A DNA stretch of 64,000 bases. Source: Planctomycetota bacterium. GTDB lineage: Bacteria > Planctomycetota > Planctomycetia > Gemmatales > Gemmataceae. The notes under the pieces were generated by a model. The model saw nothing but the letters and a program-made list of their open reading frames with translations. It made no database searches and was not told where the DNA came from. A program made the translations under genes and the position numbers. The stretch covers positions 88,192 to 152,191 of the forward strand of contig JACPPF010000018.1 of the NCBI GenBank assembly GCA_016191165.1, read 5' to 3'. How positions within the stretch are numbered: position 1 is the stretch's first letter; every line of letters begins with the position of its first letter. Positions 25,317 to 34,984 of this stretch are shown here, one piece after another.

Positions 25317-25715
25317 TCACGGCGCCACCGCCACGACCTCAATTTCGACGAGCCAATCCGGCCCGACCAGCTTCTCGACGCCGACCAGCGTGCTGGCGGG
25401 CGGTTGTTGCATGTTGAAATATTGGCTGCGCACCTCGCGGATGACCGGAACCTGTTCCGGTTTGAGGCCGACAATATAGAGGTTTGACTTGACGACATCG
25501 TTGAGTGTCGCGCCGGCGGCGGCGAGGGCGTGCTTGAGGTTCTCGAAAGTCTGCACGAGCTGGGCGCGGAGGTCGCCCTTGCCGACGACCTCCCCTTTTT
25601 CGTTGACGCTGACCTGCCCGGAAACGTAGATCGTCTTGCCGCCCGACGCGGTGACGACGTGCGACCAGCCGGAGGTCGGGCACAGGGTGGATGGGTTGAG
25701 GAACCGGACTTGCAT
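25317..25715 (-). CDS. RidA family protein lacking the catalytic arginine
   Basis: 132 residues from ATG 25715 (GAGGAA seven bases upstream). GKTIYVSGQVSVNEKGEVVG and AQLVQTFENLKHALAAAGAT are typical of RidA/YjgF trimers, which deaminate reactive 2-aminoacrylate-type imines. The family's catalytic Arg normally in PxRxxV is absent: the region reads QQPPASTLVGV. This places it in a Rid subgroup without the classical imine deaminase site. It follows the Asp/Asn hydroxylase by 35 bases on the same strand. Confidence 0.88.
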   Translation of the reverse strand: MQVRFLNPSTLCPTSGWSHVVTASGGKTIYVSGQVSVNEKGEVVGKGDLRAQLVQTFENLKHALAAAGATLNDVVKSNLYIVGLKPEQVPVIREVRSQYFNMQQPPASTLVGVEKLVGPDWLVEIEVVAVAP

Positions 25716-25750
25716 CGTGATTTCCTCTTCTGGGCCTGGCATTCCGGCTT

Positions 25751-26416
25751 TCAATTCTTGGCCGGGATTTCGTCCACGTAGTTGCGTGGCTTGCGCCAGA
25801 AGTTGGTGACACGCCAGGCCATGAAGCCGAGCTTTTCCTTGAAGCTCAGGTGCGGCCAGCGCTGGCTGATGAAGTTGGCCATGTCGGGAGTGAGTTCGGG
25901 GTTGAGGAGCCGCCAGCGGAATTCGGGATTGCGGAAATCCAGGAGCAGGACCACGCGCTCGGTGTCGCCGCGATTCCAGACTTCGTGTTCGGTGGCATCG
26001 CAGAAGACGGTCACTTTTCCCTCTTCCCAGCTGCGGGTCTCATTACCGACGCGCATCTCGCAACCCTTGGGCACGATCAGGCCGAGGTGGCAGCGCAGGA
26101 CGTAGTGCGCCCAGCCGCCATAGCCAACGTGCGGCTTGATGTGCGTGCCTGGCGCCAGACGCGAAAAGCCGGCCATCACCATGCCGGGAATCTGCTCGAC
26201 CACCTTGGTCGTGATCGGGCAACGCGCGCAGTTTTCGTGCTGCTTCATGCCGAATCCGTACAGGCCGAACGTGTCCCAGCGGCCATCGTAGAGCTTCCCT
26301 TCGGGCCAGGCGTGCATCTCGGGCTCGGCGGCGACGGCCTTGTATTCGGCCAGAATCGCTTGCCAGTTGTCTTCAAGGACTTTGATGCAGGGGTGCTTCG
26401 CGGGGTCTTGATACAT
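25751..26416 (-). CDS. Aspartyl/asparaginyl beta-hydroxylase family protein
   Basis: 221 residues from ATG 26416 (GGAG ahead). A cupin-fold Fe(II)/2-oxoglutarate oxygenase: HIKPHVGYGGWAHYVLRCHL supplies the first metal His and the binding face, and FCDATEHEVWNRGDTERVVL supplies the second His and the 2-oxoglutarate Arg. Family members hydroxylate Asp/Asn residues or act on lipids (LpxO-like). No lipid A genes are near. It is probably co-transcribed with the Rid protein. Confidence 0.85.
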   Translation of the reverse strand: MYQDPAKHPCIKVLEDNWQAILAEYKAVAAEPEMHAWPEGKLYDGRWDTFGLYGFGMKQHENCARCPITTKVVEQIPGMVMAGFSRLAPGTHIKPHVGYGGWAHYVLRCHLGLIVPKGCEMRVGNETRSWEEGKVTVFCDATEHEVWNRGDTERVVLLLDFRNPEFRWRLLNPELTPDMANFISQRWPHLSFKEKLGFMAWRVTNFWRKPRNYVDEIPAKN

Positions 26417-26600
26417 GAGGGATACTCCGAAAAACTGATGGGGCGCTGTCCTGGGCTGATTTATCAAGCCGGCTGTTGGAGGGCCAATGATTTTTTTCCC
26501 AGACCGCGGCGCCAGGATCTGACGTTGTTTTTTTTCTCGATTTCCCCATTTTCGCCGTTATGATGATGCTTCGTCCGACCGCGCCACCACGGAGATCCTC

Positions 26601-27716
26601 ATGGGCACCGAACGCACCTTCCTCACCGACCCCGCGCGCTTTCGCGATGTCAGCCGGGGCAACCCCAGACCGCACACGCTCAAAGGCGACGCTCTCGTCC
26701 GCGCCAGGCTCACGCCGCAGACCTGGCGGCTGGAGATCATGGCGGAAGGAGGCTGCACCATCCAGACGCCCCTGACGTTGGAGAAGCGCAACGCCCTCGA
26801 TCTGCCCACGCTGGAAAAGCTGGGTCGGCAACACAATCGCAAGTTCCTCAAGGCGATGCAATGCCTCAACATCCCTCAACCGCTCGGCCAGGGGCTGTGG
26901 GAAGGCGTCCCGCTGCGCAACGTGCTTCAGCAGGTCGGCCGCATCAACAACATTCGCCGCATTTATTATTGGGGCTTTCACAACAACGATCCGAAGCAAA
27001 TCTTCCAGTCGTCGTTGAGCTACACGCAGGCAATGGACACCGCGCCGGGCGATCTGTGTCCCCTGGTGTGTTATCGGCTTAACGGCCATCCGATCCCGCT
27101 CGAGCGCGGCGGGCCGGTGCGGATGGTCATTCCGTGGTCCTACGGGTTCAAGTCAATCAAGTGGCTCCAGCGCATCGTCCTCACCAACGAGTACCGGGCG
27201 ATGGACACCTATGCCCAGGGCAACAACGATCCCGACTCGTTCCTGAAGACGGCCGCGTATATCGACGGCAACGACGTGAACGCGCGCGTCGGCCAGCCGA
27301 TCACGATGACCGGCACGGTGATGGTCGGCCTGCCGGGCTTGCGGCGCGTCGAATACTGGATTCGCCCGGACGCTGGCGCGCATGGCCGCATCGCGGACGA
27401 CGACGCCGCCTGGCGCACGGCGCGCTGGCAGCCCTGCACGATTCAGCCGGCGCCCAAGGACTGGGGCGGCACGCTGCCGCAGGGCGTCTTGCCGCGCGAT
27501 GTGTGGGGCTTCGATCCCAAAACCGGCCGCCCGCGCGAATGGCCCATGCGCTACAGCTGGGGCCTGTGGTCCGCCAACCTCGGCAAACTGGCGGCGGGCA
27601 ACTACGAATTCCGCGTCCGCTCCGTCGATGCCAATGACATGCCTCAGCCCGAACCCCGGCCCTATCCGAAGGCGGGGCGGAATGACATTCAGGTCAAGCT
27701 GATTGCGGTGACGTGA
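26601..27716 (+). CDS. Sulfite-oxidase-family molybdopterin oxidoreductase
   Basis: 371 residues. The Mo-ligand Cys lies in KAMQCLNIPQP, followed by LWEGVPLRNVLQQVG, as in the sulfite oxidase/YedY fold. GGPVRMVIPWSYGFKSIKWL is the conserved cofactor segment. The C-terminal ~120 residues form an Mo-co dimerisation-like Ig domain. GGAG precedes ATG 26601. No Tat or Sec signal is seen, so either the protein is cytoplasmic or the true start is missed. The substrate is unknown. Confidence 0.82.
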   Translation: MGTERTFLTDPARFRDVSRGNPRPHTLKGDALVRARLTPQTWRLEIMAEGGCTIQTPLTLEKRNALDLPTLEKLGRQHNRKFLKAMQCLNIPQPLGQGLWEGVPLRNVLQQVGRINNIRRIYYWGFHNNDPKQIFQSSLSYTQAMDTAPGDLCPLVCYRLNGHPIPLERGGPVRMVIPWSYGFKSIKWLQRIVLTNEYRAMDTYAQGNNDPDSFLKTAAYIDGNDVNARVGQPITMTGTVMVGLPGLRRVEYWIRPDAGAHGRIADDDAAWRTARWQPCTIQPAPKDWGGTLPQGVLPRDVWGFDPKTGRPREWPMRYSWGLWSANLGKLAAGNYEFRVRSVDANDMPQPEPRPYPKAGRNDIQVKLIAVT

Positions 27717-27778
27717 GCATGAACCGCGCCGCGGCTCATGTTGGCAATGGCGACAAATCTGGCCTGACTGCGGACACG

Positions 27779-30733
27779 TCAGGCCCCTTCCAACGCCTGC
27801 GCCAGCACTTCCAGCGGATGCAGGGCCCGGCGTCCAGTCAAGTCGTGAATCTGATGTCGGCAGGATGTTCCCGGCGCGACGACCAGAGCATCGGGCAGTC
27901 GCGCCAGCGCGGGAAGCAGATCGAGCTCGGCGATGGCGACGCTCAAATCGTAATGATCCGTCTCGTAACCGAACGAGCCTGCCATCCCGCAGCAGCCGGT
28001 GTCGAGTAAGCGCACGTCCAGCCCGGGAATGAGTTGCAGGAGAGAAGTCGTGCCAGCAGCGCCGACCAGCGCTTTCTGGTGACAGTGTCCATGCACGAGG
28101 GCCGGCTTGCCCGAATGGGAAGGAACGGAGCGCAGATCGAGCTTGCTTATACCGCCGCGAATCTGCTGGGCCAACCAGGCGTCCACCAGGTAGGCCGACT
28201 TCGCGATCTGTGCCGTCGCTGGCCCGGGGACCAGCTCGGGCCATTCATCGACGAGCGTGAGCAAGCAACTCGGCTCCATGCCCAGGATTGGCGCGCCCTG
28301 CGCAAGCCGGGCCGCCAGGCGCGGCGCCTGCTCCTGGATGAGTTTTTTCGCCTCGGTCAGGTAGCCCTTGCTAATCAGGGTTCGGCCGCAGCAGGTGAGG
28401 CCCGCCAGTTCAACACCGTACCCGGCGGCTTCGACCACGCGGACCGTCGCCTGGCCGATGGCGGGTTCGTTGAATGTCGTGAAGCAATCGTCCAGCAATA
28501 GAACGCTCCCAAGCCGGGAGAGCCTCGCTGCCTCGCCGCGTTTCTGCCGCCGCGCGAACCAGCGGCGGAAGTGATTGAACCAGAGCGCAGGCAGGCCGCG
28601 GCGGCGATCGATGCCGCACAGGTGATGCATCGCCCAGCGCAGCAATCCGTTTTGCTGCGTCCAGTTCACGAGCGGGGCCGCCAGCGCTCCCCAGCGGTTC
28701 ATCTGATGCAGGCGACTCATCATACGATGGACCAGCGGTCGTGGTCGATCCTGGTAACGCAGATGCAAGGCCTCGGCCTTGAGCTTGGCGAGATCGACGT
28801 TGCTTGGGCATTCCGACTTGCACGCCTTGCACATCAAACAAAGATCCAGGACGGAATGCACATCATCGCTGGCCAGCGCCTCCAGCGGTTTCTCGGCCAC
28901 GAGGGCCAAGCGAAGGACGTTGGCGCGGCCGCGCGTGCTGTCCTTCTCGTCGCGGGTCGCGCGAAACGACGGGCACATCGTGCCGCCTTGCAGTTTGCGG
29001 CACACGCCGGAGCCGTTGCACATCTCGATGGAGCGGCCGAAGCCTTCCTGCCTGGCATAATCGAAAATGGTCGTGGGTTGCGCTGGTTGATAGGTCGGCC
29101 CGTAGCGCAGGTTCTCGGTCATGCGCGGCGCATGGACGATCTTGCCGGGGTTGAATAAGTGGTGCGGATCGAACGCGTCCTTGATCTGGCAGAAGGCGTT
29201 GTAGACGGTGTCGCCGAACATTTTGCGATTCCATTCGCTGCGCGCCAGTCCGTCGCCATGCTCGCCTGACAGGCTGCCGCCGAATTCCAGCACCACGTCC
29301 GTGATGTCCTCGGAGATGCGGCGCATGGTCGCCACGTCGCTTTGATCCTTGAGGTTGAGCAGCGGCCGAATGTGCAGGCAGCCGACGCTGGCGTGGCCGT
29401 AAAAGGCGCCCTCGGTGCCATGCTTTTTGAGCGTCTCGCGAAACCGGGCCACGAAGCGAGGCAGGTGCTCGGGCGAAACGGCGGCGTCCTCGATGAACGT
29501 CACCGGCTTGCGGTCCCCCTTCAAGCCGAGCAAGAGCGGCATGGCGGCGTTGCGCAGGTTCCAGAGGGCCTGGCGCTGCGTCGCTTCGATCGCGGGCAGC
29601 GTCGCGATCAGTCCCGGGTGTCCCTGCAGTTGGTCTTGCAGTTTTTTGATGCGATCGGTGACGTAGCCGAAATCGTTGCCACTGAACTCGACCATGAACA
29701 GCGCTTCGGGGATGCCGGTCAGCGCGTCGGTGGTTTGATGTAGTGAAAGATTGGTCTTGGCCAGCTGAATGAGGAGATGGTCCATCAACTCAATGGCACT
29801 GGGCTGCATGTCAAGGCAGATGGCCAAGGCGTCCATCGCGGCCGACAGGCTGGAAAACTGCGGGATCAGCAGGCCAACGACCTTGGGCTTCGGGACCAGG
29901 TTGAGCTCCGCTTCCAAAACCACGCCCAGCGTGCCCTCGCTGCCGACGAGAAGCTGATGCAAGCCCGCCAGTGTGGCACACCTTTCCAATCGTGCCGGCG
30001 GCGCGGCCTGTTTGGAATCGTGCCCCAGCAGGGCGTCCAGGTTGTACCCGCTGACGCGACGGAGGATGCGCGGGAAGCGCCGGCGTATCTCGTCCGCGTT
30101 CTGAACAACGATTTGCTCGACGCGCCGGTGCAGCGCGCCGGCAAACGTGCGCTCGTCCTGGCGTTGCCAATCAGCGGGCGCGAGCGGTCCAAGGTCGTGT
30201 ACCCTGGCGTCGCTGAGGATGGCTTGCAGCCGGCGCACGTGGTCGATGGTCTTGCCATGCACGATGGAATGCGAGCCCGCCGAATTGTTGCCAATCATCC
30301 CGCCCAGGTTCGCCCGGCTGGCGGTGGCGACATCCGGGCCAAATTGCAGGTTGTGCGGGGCCAGCGCGCAATTAAACTGATCGAGCACGACGCCGGGTTG
30401 CACCCGTGCGATTTGCAGGGTCGGGTCAATATCGATGATGTGGTTGAGGTACTTGCTGCAATCGAGGACGATGCCGGCGCCGATCGACTGCCCGGACAGG
30501 CTGGTGCCACCGCCGCGCGCGATGATCGGGATGTGCATCTCCAGCGCGATCCGCACGGCCGTTTCCAGCGCCGCCGTGGTTTTCGGCAGGACGACGCCGA
30601 CGGGCTCGATCTGGTAAATGCTGGCGTCGGTCGAATAAAGCTGGCGCGTGACGCGGTCGAAACGCACTTCGCCATCGACGTGCCGGCGCAGGTAGTCCAG
30701 AAGGGCAGCGTGTTTTTGCGCGGTGAAATCCAT
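27779..30733 (-). CDS. FAD-linked oxidase / Fe-S oxidoreductase fusion (GlcD-GlcF, YdiJ type)
   Basis: 984 residues. The N-terminal half is a VAO-type FAD domain (IIARGGGTSLSGQSIGAGIV, then GMIGNNSAGSHSIVHGKT) with the FAD-oxidase C domain. Next come a Cys cluster (CNGSGVCRKLQGGTMCPS) and a 4Fe-4S motif CLMCKACKSECP. The C-terminal part has two CCG-type sites (LTCCGRT, DTGCCGMAGSFGYE). The layout is that of YdiJ/D-2-hydroxyacid dehydrogenases, feeding electrons from D-lactate, D-2-hydroxyglutarate or glycolate to quinone. The window also has lutABC for L-lactate. Confidence 0.93.
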   Translation of the reverse strand: MDFTAQKHAALLDYLRRHVDGEVRFDRVTRQLYSTDASIYQIEPVGVVLPKTTAALETAVRIALEMHIPIIARGGGTSLSGQSIGAGIVLDCSKYLNHIIDIDPTLQIARVQPGVVLDQFNCALAPHNLQFGPDVATASRANLGGMIGNNSAGSHSIVHGKTIDHVRRLQAILSDARVHDLGPLAPADWQRQDERTFAGALHRRVEQIVVQNADEIRRRFPRILRRVSGYNLDALLGHDSKQAAPPARLERCATLAGLHQLLVGSEGTLGVVLEAELNLVPKPKVVGLLIPQFSSLSAAMDALAICLDMQPSAIELMDHLLIQLAKTNLSLHQTTDALTGIPEALFMVEFSGNDFGYVTDRIKKLQDQLQGHPGLIATLPAIEATQRQALWNLRNAAMPLLLGLKGDRKPVTFIEDAAVSPEHLPRFVARFRETLKKHGTEGAFYGHASVGCLHIRPLLNLKDQSDVATMRRISEDITDVVLEFGGSLSGEHGDGLARSEWNRKMFGDTVYNAFCQIKDAFDPHHLFNPGKIVHAPRMTENLRYGPTYQPAQPTTIFDYARQEGFGRSIEMCNGSGVCRKLQGGTMCPSFRATRDEKDSTRGRANVLRLALVAEKPLEALASDDVHSVLDLCLMCKACKSECPSNVDLAKLKAEALHLRYQDRPRPLVHRMMSRLHQMNRWGALAAPLVNWTQQNGLLRWAMHHLCGIDRRRGLPALWFNHFRRWFARRQKRGEAARLSRLGSVLLLDDCFTTFNEPAIGQATVRVVEAAGYGVELAGLTCCGRTLISKGYLTEAKKLIQEQAPRLAARLAQGAPILGMEPSCLLTLVDEWPELVPGPATAQIAKSAYLVDAWLAQQIRGGISKLDLRSVPSHSGKPALVHGHCHQKALVGAAGTTSLLQLIPGLDVRLLDTGCCGMAGSFGYETDHYDLSVAIAELDLLPALARLPDALVVAPGTSCRHQIHDLTGRRALHPLEVLAQALEGA

Positions 30734-30853
30734 CGATTCGTTTTTCCCTTGCTTGGCGACCTGCTCGCGCCGCGGCGAAACCGTGAGAATAGTTTATTCA
30801 TCCCTCCCCACGGACTGATAAAATATCCAAGGTGCGGGAAAATCCACCCTTGC

Positions 30854-30918
30854 GTTTAGCCGCGACCCTCAGGGGAGCGCGAGCTCAACCCCGCGCTCCC
30901 TGAGGGTCGCGGCTAAAC
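30854..30918. repeat. Intergenic palindrome, GTTTAGCC-ended type
   Basis: Perfect arms GTTTAGCCGCGACCCTCAGG... and complement, ends GTTTAGCC/GGCTAAAC. It lies between the divergent oxidase and HPPD genes. The same ends recur at 44240, 48584 (half) and 52775 with different cores. Confidence 0.88.
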
Positions 30919-30945
30919 ATCGCAAACCCGGTTCGGAGCAAAGCC

Positions 30946-32052
30946 ATGACCAAGGACACGCTACCCCTTCGCCGGATCGATCACGTTCGCTTTTTCGTTG
31001 GCAACGCCCGGCAGTCGGCGTACTTTTATCGCAATGCCTTCGGATTCGACGTCGTCGCTTACGCCGGGCTGGAAACCAGACAGAAGAACGAGGCCGGCTA
31101 TGTCCTGCGCCAGGGGCATATCACCTTCGTTCTCATGTCCGCGCTCTCGTGGCGGCATCCCGATTCGCAGCGCCTGATCCAGCACGGCGACGGCGTGCAG
31201 GACATCGCCCTCGATGTTGAAGACGTCGCCTATAGCTACAACGAGGCCGTGCGCCGCGGCGCCGAGGGGGTCTTGCCCCCGCGCGCTCTGGAGGACGAGT
31301 TCGGCGTTTACGAATGCGCCACCATCCGCACCTACGGCGACACCACCCACACCTTCATCAACCGCGATCGCTACAAGGGCGTGTTCGCCCCCGGCTTCAA
31401 GCCCCTTGACCCGGAACGCTACAGCCCCGCGACCTTTCGCGCCGTCGGCCTCAAGGCGATCGACCACATCGTGGGCAACGTCGAGGAAGGAAAGATGAAC
31501 GAGTGGGTTAAATTCTACCAGGACGTGCTCGGCTTCCATCAGCTCGTCCATTTCGATGACAAGGATATCTCGACCGAATATTCCGCGCTGATGTCCAAGG
31601 TCGTCGAGAACGGCACGGGCCGAATCAAGTTTCCGATCAACGAACCCGCCAAGGCCAAGCGCCGCTCGCAGATCGATGAGTTCTTGCAGTTTTACGGCGG
31701 CCCCGGCGTGCAGCACATCGCGATGGCGACGGACAACATCGTGGGCACGGTCCGCGCCATGCGCCACAACGACGTGTCGTTCCTGCGCGTACCCCAGAGT
31801 TACTACGACATGTTGCCGGGCCGGGTCGGCGCGATCAAGGAAGACCTCGCTGAACTCGCGGAGCTTGGCATCCTGGTCGATCGCGACGACGAGGGCTACA
31901 TGCTGCAAATCTTCACCAAGCCCGTCGCCGATCGGCCCACGCTGTTCTTCGAGGTCATCCAGCGGCGCGGCTCGCGCAGCTTCGGCAAGGGCAACTTCAA
32001 GGCCCTCTTCGAGGCCATCGAACGCGAACAGGCGACGCGCGGGACGCTCTGA
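30946..32052 (+). CDS. hppD: 4-hydroxyphenylpyruvate dioxygenase
   Basis: 368 residues, the normal length. It converts 4-hydroxyphenylpyruvate to homogentisate in tyrosine breakdown. Two VOC domains are present: N-terminal IDHVRFFVGNARQSAYFYRN and C-terminal IDHIVGNVEEGKMNEWVKFY. The Fe(II) ligands are the His in that DHIVGN, the His in GPGVQHIAMATDNI and the Glu in LFFEVIQRRG. The C-terminal GNFKALFEAIEREQ..RGTL helix is also conserved. No homogentisate dioxygenase lies beside it in this window. Confidence 0.97.
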   Translation: MTKDTLPLRRIDHVRFFVGNARQSAYFYRNAFGFDVVAYAGLETRQKNEAGYVLRQGHITFVLMSALSWRHPDSQRLIQHGDGVQDIALDVEDVAYSYNEAVRRGAEGVLPPRALEDEFGVYECATIRTYGDTTHTFINRDRYKGVFAPGFKPLDPERYSPATFRAVGLKAIDHIVGNVEEGKMNEWVKFYQDVLGFHQLVHFDDKDISTEYSALMSKVVENGTGRIKFPINEPAKAKRRSQIDEFLQFYGGPGVQHIAMATDNIVGTVRAMRHNDVSFLRVPQSYYDMLPGRVGAIKEDLAELAELGILVDRDDEGYMLQIFTKPVADRPTLFFEVIQRRGSRSFGKGNFKALFEAIEREQATRGTL

Positions 32053-32203
32053 CTGTTCGCTGCCAGGCTCGCGAAAAAAAAACATCGCGCGTCCCAAAGT
32101 TGGCGAAGGAGCTTGGCAAATGCTCACGCGCTCGCAGTTTGAGAACCAGGGCAGACGGCAAGCGGACGATTCATTGCATACCGCACGGCGGCAGGGGGCT
32201 TCC

Positions 32204-32899
32204 ATGATTCTGGATCTGAACAGCGATTTGGGGGAGGGGTGCAGCCTCGATGCCGAGCTGATGCCGCTGGTCACGTCGGCGAACATCTGCTGTGGATTCC
32301 ACGCCGGCGATAGTTCCACCAGTCATGCCGTATTGAAACTCGCGGCGACTCACGGCGTGCACGTCGGGGCGCATCCGGGCTATGCCGATCGCGAAAACTT
32401 CGGCCGGCGCGAACAGACCCTGAGCGAGGACGCCGTGGTGGAGTTGTGCTTGTATCAGGTTGGCGCCCTGGCGAGTCTGGCGAAAGCGGTCGGTGTGCCG
32501 GTGCGGTACATCAAGCCGCACGGCGCGCTCTACAATCAGGCCTATCAGGAAGAATGCGTAGCCCGGCCAATCGCCAGGGCGGCGGAAATTCTGGGCTTGC
32601 CCGTGCTGGGCTTGCCGGGCTCGCGGCTGTCGGCGTTTTGCCAGGCGGGAGCGGGCTTCATTGCCGAGGGGTTCGCCGACCGCCGTTATCGCCCCGACGG
32701 GACCCTCGTTCCGCGCGGCGAGCCCGATGCGTTTGTGCATGACGTGGCTGATGCGGTTGACCAGGCCGACTGGTTGCTGCGCGAGCGCGGCATTCGCAGC
32801 CTGTGCGTGCATGGCGACAATCCGCGGGCGCTCGACTTCGTGCGAGGGCTGCACGCCGCCTTTGCGCAGCGAGGCATCACGGTGAAACCTTTTGCATGA
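32204..32899 (+). CDS. pxpA: 5-oxoprolinase subunit A (LamB/YcsF family)
   Basis: 231 residues from ATG 32204 with AGGGGG upstream. ILDLNSDLGEGCSLDAELMP and ANICCGFHAGDS are family signatures; GVHVGAHPGYADRENFGRR and IRYIKPHGALYNQ-like text (VRYIKPHGALYNQAYQEE) follow. PxpABC opens 5-oxoproline to glutamate using ATP. Its stop overlaps the next start (ATGA at 32896). The pxpB gene that normally lies between A and C is missing. Confidence 0.92.
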   Translation: MILDLNSDLGEGCSLDAELMPLVTSANICCGFHAGDSSTSHAVLKLAATHGVHVGAHPGYADRENFGRREQTLSEDAVVELCLYQVGALASLAKAVGVPVRYIKPHGALYNQAYQEECVARPIARAAEILGLPVLGLPGSRLSAFCQAGAGFIAEGFADRRYRPDGTLVPRGEPDAFVHDVADAVDQADWLLRERGIRSLCVHGDNPRALDFVRGLHAAFAQRGITVKPFA

Positions 32900-33828
32900 G
32901 CCTTTTCGTTCTCGAATCCGGTCTGGAAACGCGCATCGTCGACCGGGGACGACCCGGCACGCGCAGCCTCGGCGTTCCCGTCGGCGGCGCCGCGGATCGG
33001 CGCTCGCTCATGCTGGGCAATGCTCTCGTGGGCAACTCTCCCGATGCGGCCGCGTTGGAAATTGCGTTGAAAGGCCCGCGCCTGCGCGCGGACGTCAACG
33101 TTGGCTGCATCCTGTTCGGGGCGCCGTTTGAAGCGACACGCGATGGCTACCCAATTGAGCCGGGCCATTCGTTCACGTTACGCGCTGGTGAAGAACTCCG
33201 CATCGCCGGAACCAGGCGAGGCGCTCGCGCCTACCTGTGTGTGCGCGGCGGGCTGGATGTTCCGGTCGTGCTCGCCAGTCGGTCCGGTCTGGAGCCGATT
33301 CGCACGGGCGATCGCCTGGCCTGCGCGGCGAGCGAATTGATCACGAGGTTTTGCCCGGAGTTGGAATGGTCCGAGCCGGAAAGGGTGGTGGTGTCCGCCC
33401 TGCCGGGTTTACAGGCTGACTGGTTTTCGGCGGCCGAGTTTTTCGAGCAGACTTTTACGGTCGCGCCCGAGAGCAATCGGATGGGCTTGCGTTTGCGAGG
33501 CCAGCCGATTTCGTTGCCCGGGCGCGAGATGATTTCCGAGCCGGTCTGCCCGGGGTCGGTGCAGGTTGCCAACGATGGGCAGTGCATCGTGCTGGGCGTG
33601 GATGGCCAGACCATCGGCGGGTATCCGAAGATCGCGCAGGTCATTCAGGCGGACCTCGACGCACTCGGCCAGCTCCGCCCGGGGCAAACGCTGCGTTTTG
33701 CGAAAGTCACGCTGGAAGAAGCGACTCGGCGTGAGCGCGAACGCCTGGCGTTCCTACGCGAATGGACCCTGCGCCTGCGGTTGTCCCTGGACGCTTTTTC
33801 CGGGGAACGTAGATTTGCTTCATCATGA
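32896..33828 (+). CDS. pxpC: 5-oxoprolinase subunit C (biotin-dependent carboxyltransferase family)
   Basis: 310 residues. Typical opening: ETRIVDRGRPGTRSLGVPVG then GAADRRSLMLGNALVGN, and the later block PVCPGSVQVANDGQCIVLGV and DGQTIGGYPKIAQV. It is the KipA/urea-amidolyase-like subunit of 5-oxoprolinase and starts inside the pxpA stop codon, so the two are translationally coupled. With no PxpB here, either B is encoded elsewhere or the A-C pair works alone. Confidence 0.9.
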   Translation: MSLFVLESGLETRIVDRGRPGTRSLGVPVGGAADRRSLMLGNALVGNSPDAAALEIALKGPRLRADVNVGCILFGAPFEATRDGYPIEPGHSFTLRAGEELRIAGTRRGARAYLCVRGGLDVPVVLASRSGLEPIRTGDRLACAASELITRFCPELEWSEPERVVVSALPGLQADWFSAAEFFEQTFTVAPESNRMGLRLRGQPISLPGREMISEPVCPGSVQVANDGQCIVLGVDGQTIGGYPKIAQVIQADLDALGQLRPGQTLRFAKVTLEEATRRERERLAFLREWTLRLRLSLDAFSGERRFASS

Positions 33829-33870
33829 ACGCACGAGCGGGGATGACCCGCCCACGGATTTGAGGATTCC

Positions 33871-34851
33871 ATGAACAAAGTATTGATCGCGCCTGCGACC
33901 CTCGCCGGCATTGACGGAGAGTTTTTGACAGCCCTGAAGAACGCCGGCTTTGAAATTGTCTTCCCGAAATCGAAAGTGCAACTCCTGGAACATGAACTGC
34001 TGGCCGAGCTCGTCGGCGTCAAGGCGACCGTTGCCGGGTCGGAGCCCTATACGATAAAAGTCTTACAGTCCAATCCGCAGTTGCGGGTCATCGCCCGGGC
34101 CGGCGTTGGCTTCGACGCGGTCGATACGGTTGCCGCCAGCGAACTCGGCATGGCCGTCACGATCACGCCGGGCACGAATCAGGATGCCGTCGCCGAGCAT
34201 ACCTTCGCCCTGATCCTGGCGCTGGCCAAGAACCTCGTGCGCCAACACCTGGGAACCTGCGCCTTGCAATGGCCGCGCCAGGCCAATCTTCCCTTGCGTG
34301 GTCGCACGCTTGGTATCGCGGGGTTGGGGCGCATCGGCAAGGCGGTCGCGATCCGCGGCGAGTGCTTTGGTATGAAGCTGCTCGCCTACGAGCCATTTCC
34401 GGATCACGCGTTTGCCAGGCAGCATGGCGTCACGTTGGTGAGTTTCGACGATCTGCTGGCGCAGTCCGATTTCCTCAGCCTGCACCTGCCTTCGACGAAA
34501 GAATCGCGTCACACCATCAACCGCAACACCCTGGCAAAGATGAAGCCGGGCGCCTACCTCATCAACACGGCCCGCGGCGGTCTCGTCAACGAGGCCGATC
34601 TGATCGAGGCACTGCAAGCCAAGAAGATCGCCGGCGCCGGTCTGGATGTGTTCGAGGAGGAACCGCCGCTGGACAGTCCGCTCTTTCGGATGGAGAACGT
34701 GACGGTGACGCCGCACGCCGCCGGTGTCGATCTGCAATCGCGCGACGACATGGCGCTCTCGGCGGCCCAGGCGATCGTGTCGCTATCCCGCGGCGAATGG
34801 CCCACGGAGAAGGTCGTCAATCCGGAGGTGAAAGCGAAATTCCGCTGGTGA
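33871..34851 (+). CDS. D-2-hydroxyacid dehydrogenase, phosphoglycerate dehydrogenase type
   Basis: 326 residues. The NAD-binding motif GIAGLGRIGKAVAIRG lies near residue 147. The catalytic Arg is in RVIARAGVGFD, the Glu in LDVFEEEPP and the His in VTPHAAGVD. There is no C-terminal ACT domain, so it is the short form. It oxidises 3-phosphoglycerate or another D-2-hydroxyacid; a serine-pathway role is not proven. It stands alone after pxpAC with a 42-base gap. Confidence 0.9.
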   Translation: MNKVLIAPATLAGIDGEFLTALKNAGFEIVFPKSKVQLLEHELLAELVGVKATVAGSEPYTIKVLQSNPQLRVIARAGVGFDAVDTVAASELGMAVTITPGTNQDAVAEHTFALILALAKNLVRQHLGTCALQWPRQANLPLRGRTLGIAGLGRIGKAVAIRGECFGMKLLAYEPFPDHAFARQHGVTLVSFDDLLAQSDFLSLHLPSTKESRHTINRNTLAKMKPGAYLINTARGGLVNEADLIEALQAKKIAGAGLDVFEEEPPLDSPLFRMENVTVTPHAAGVDLQSRDDMALSAAQAIVSLSRGEWPTEKVVNPEVKAKFRW

Positions 34852-34984
34852 GCCGGCTGGCGAACGTGGAGCTGAAAAATTGCGGGCCAACTTTTTCGTT
34901 CTTGACACGGTTCCGTAGCCAGGTACGCTTAAGATTAGCTCCCCGCCTTGATCCCGCCGTTTGCTTCTTTTCAGGAGTCCAGGG

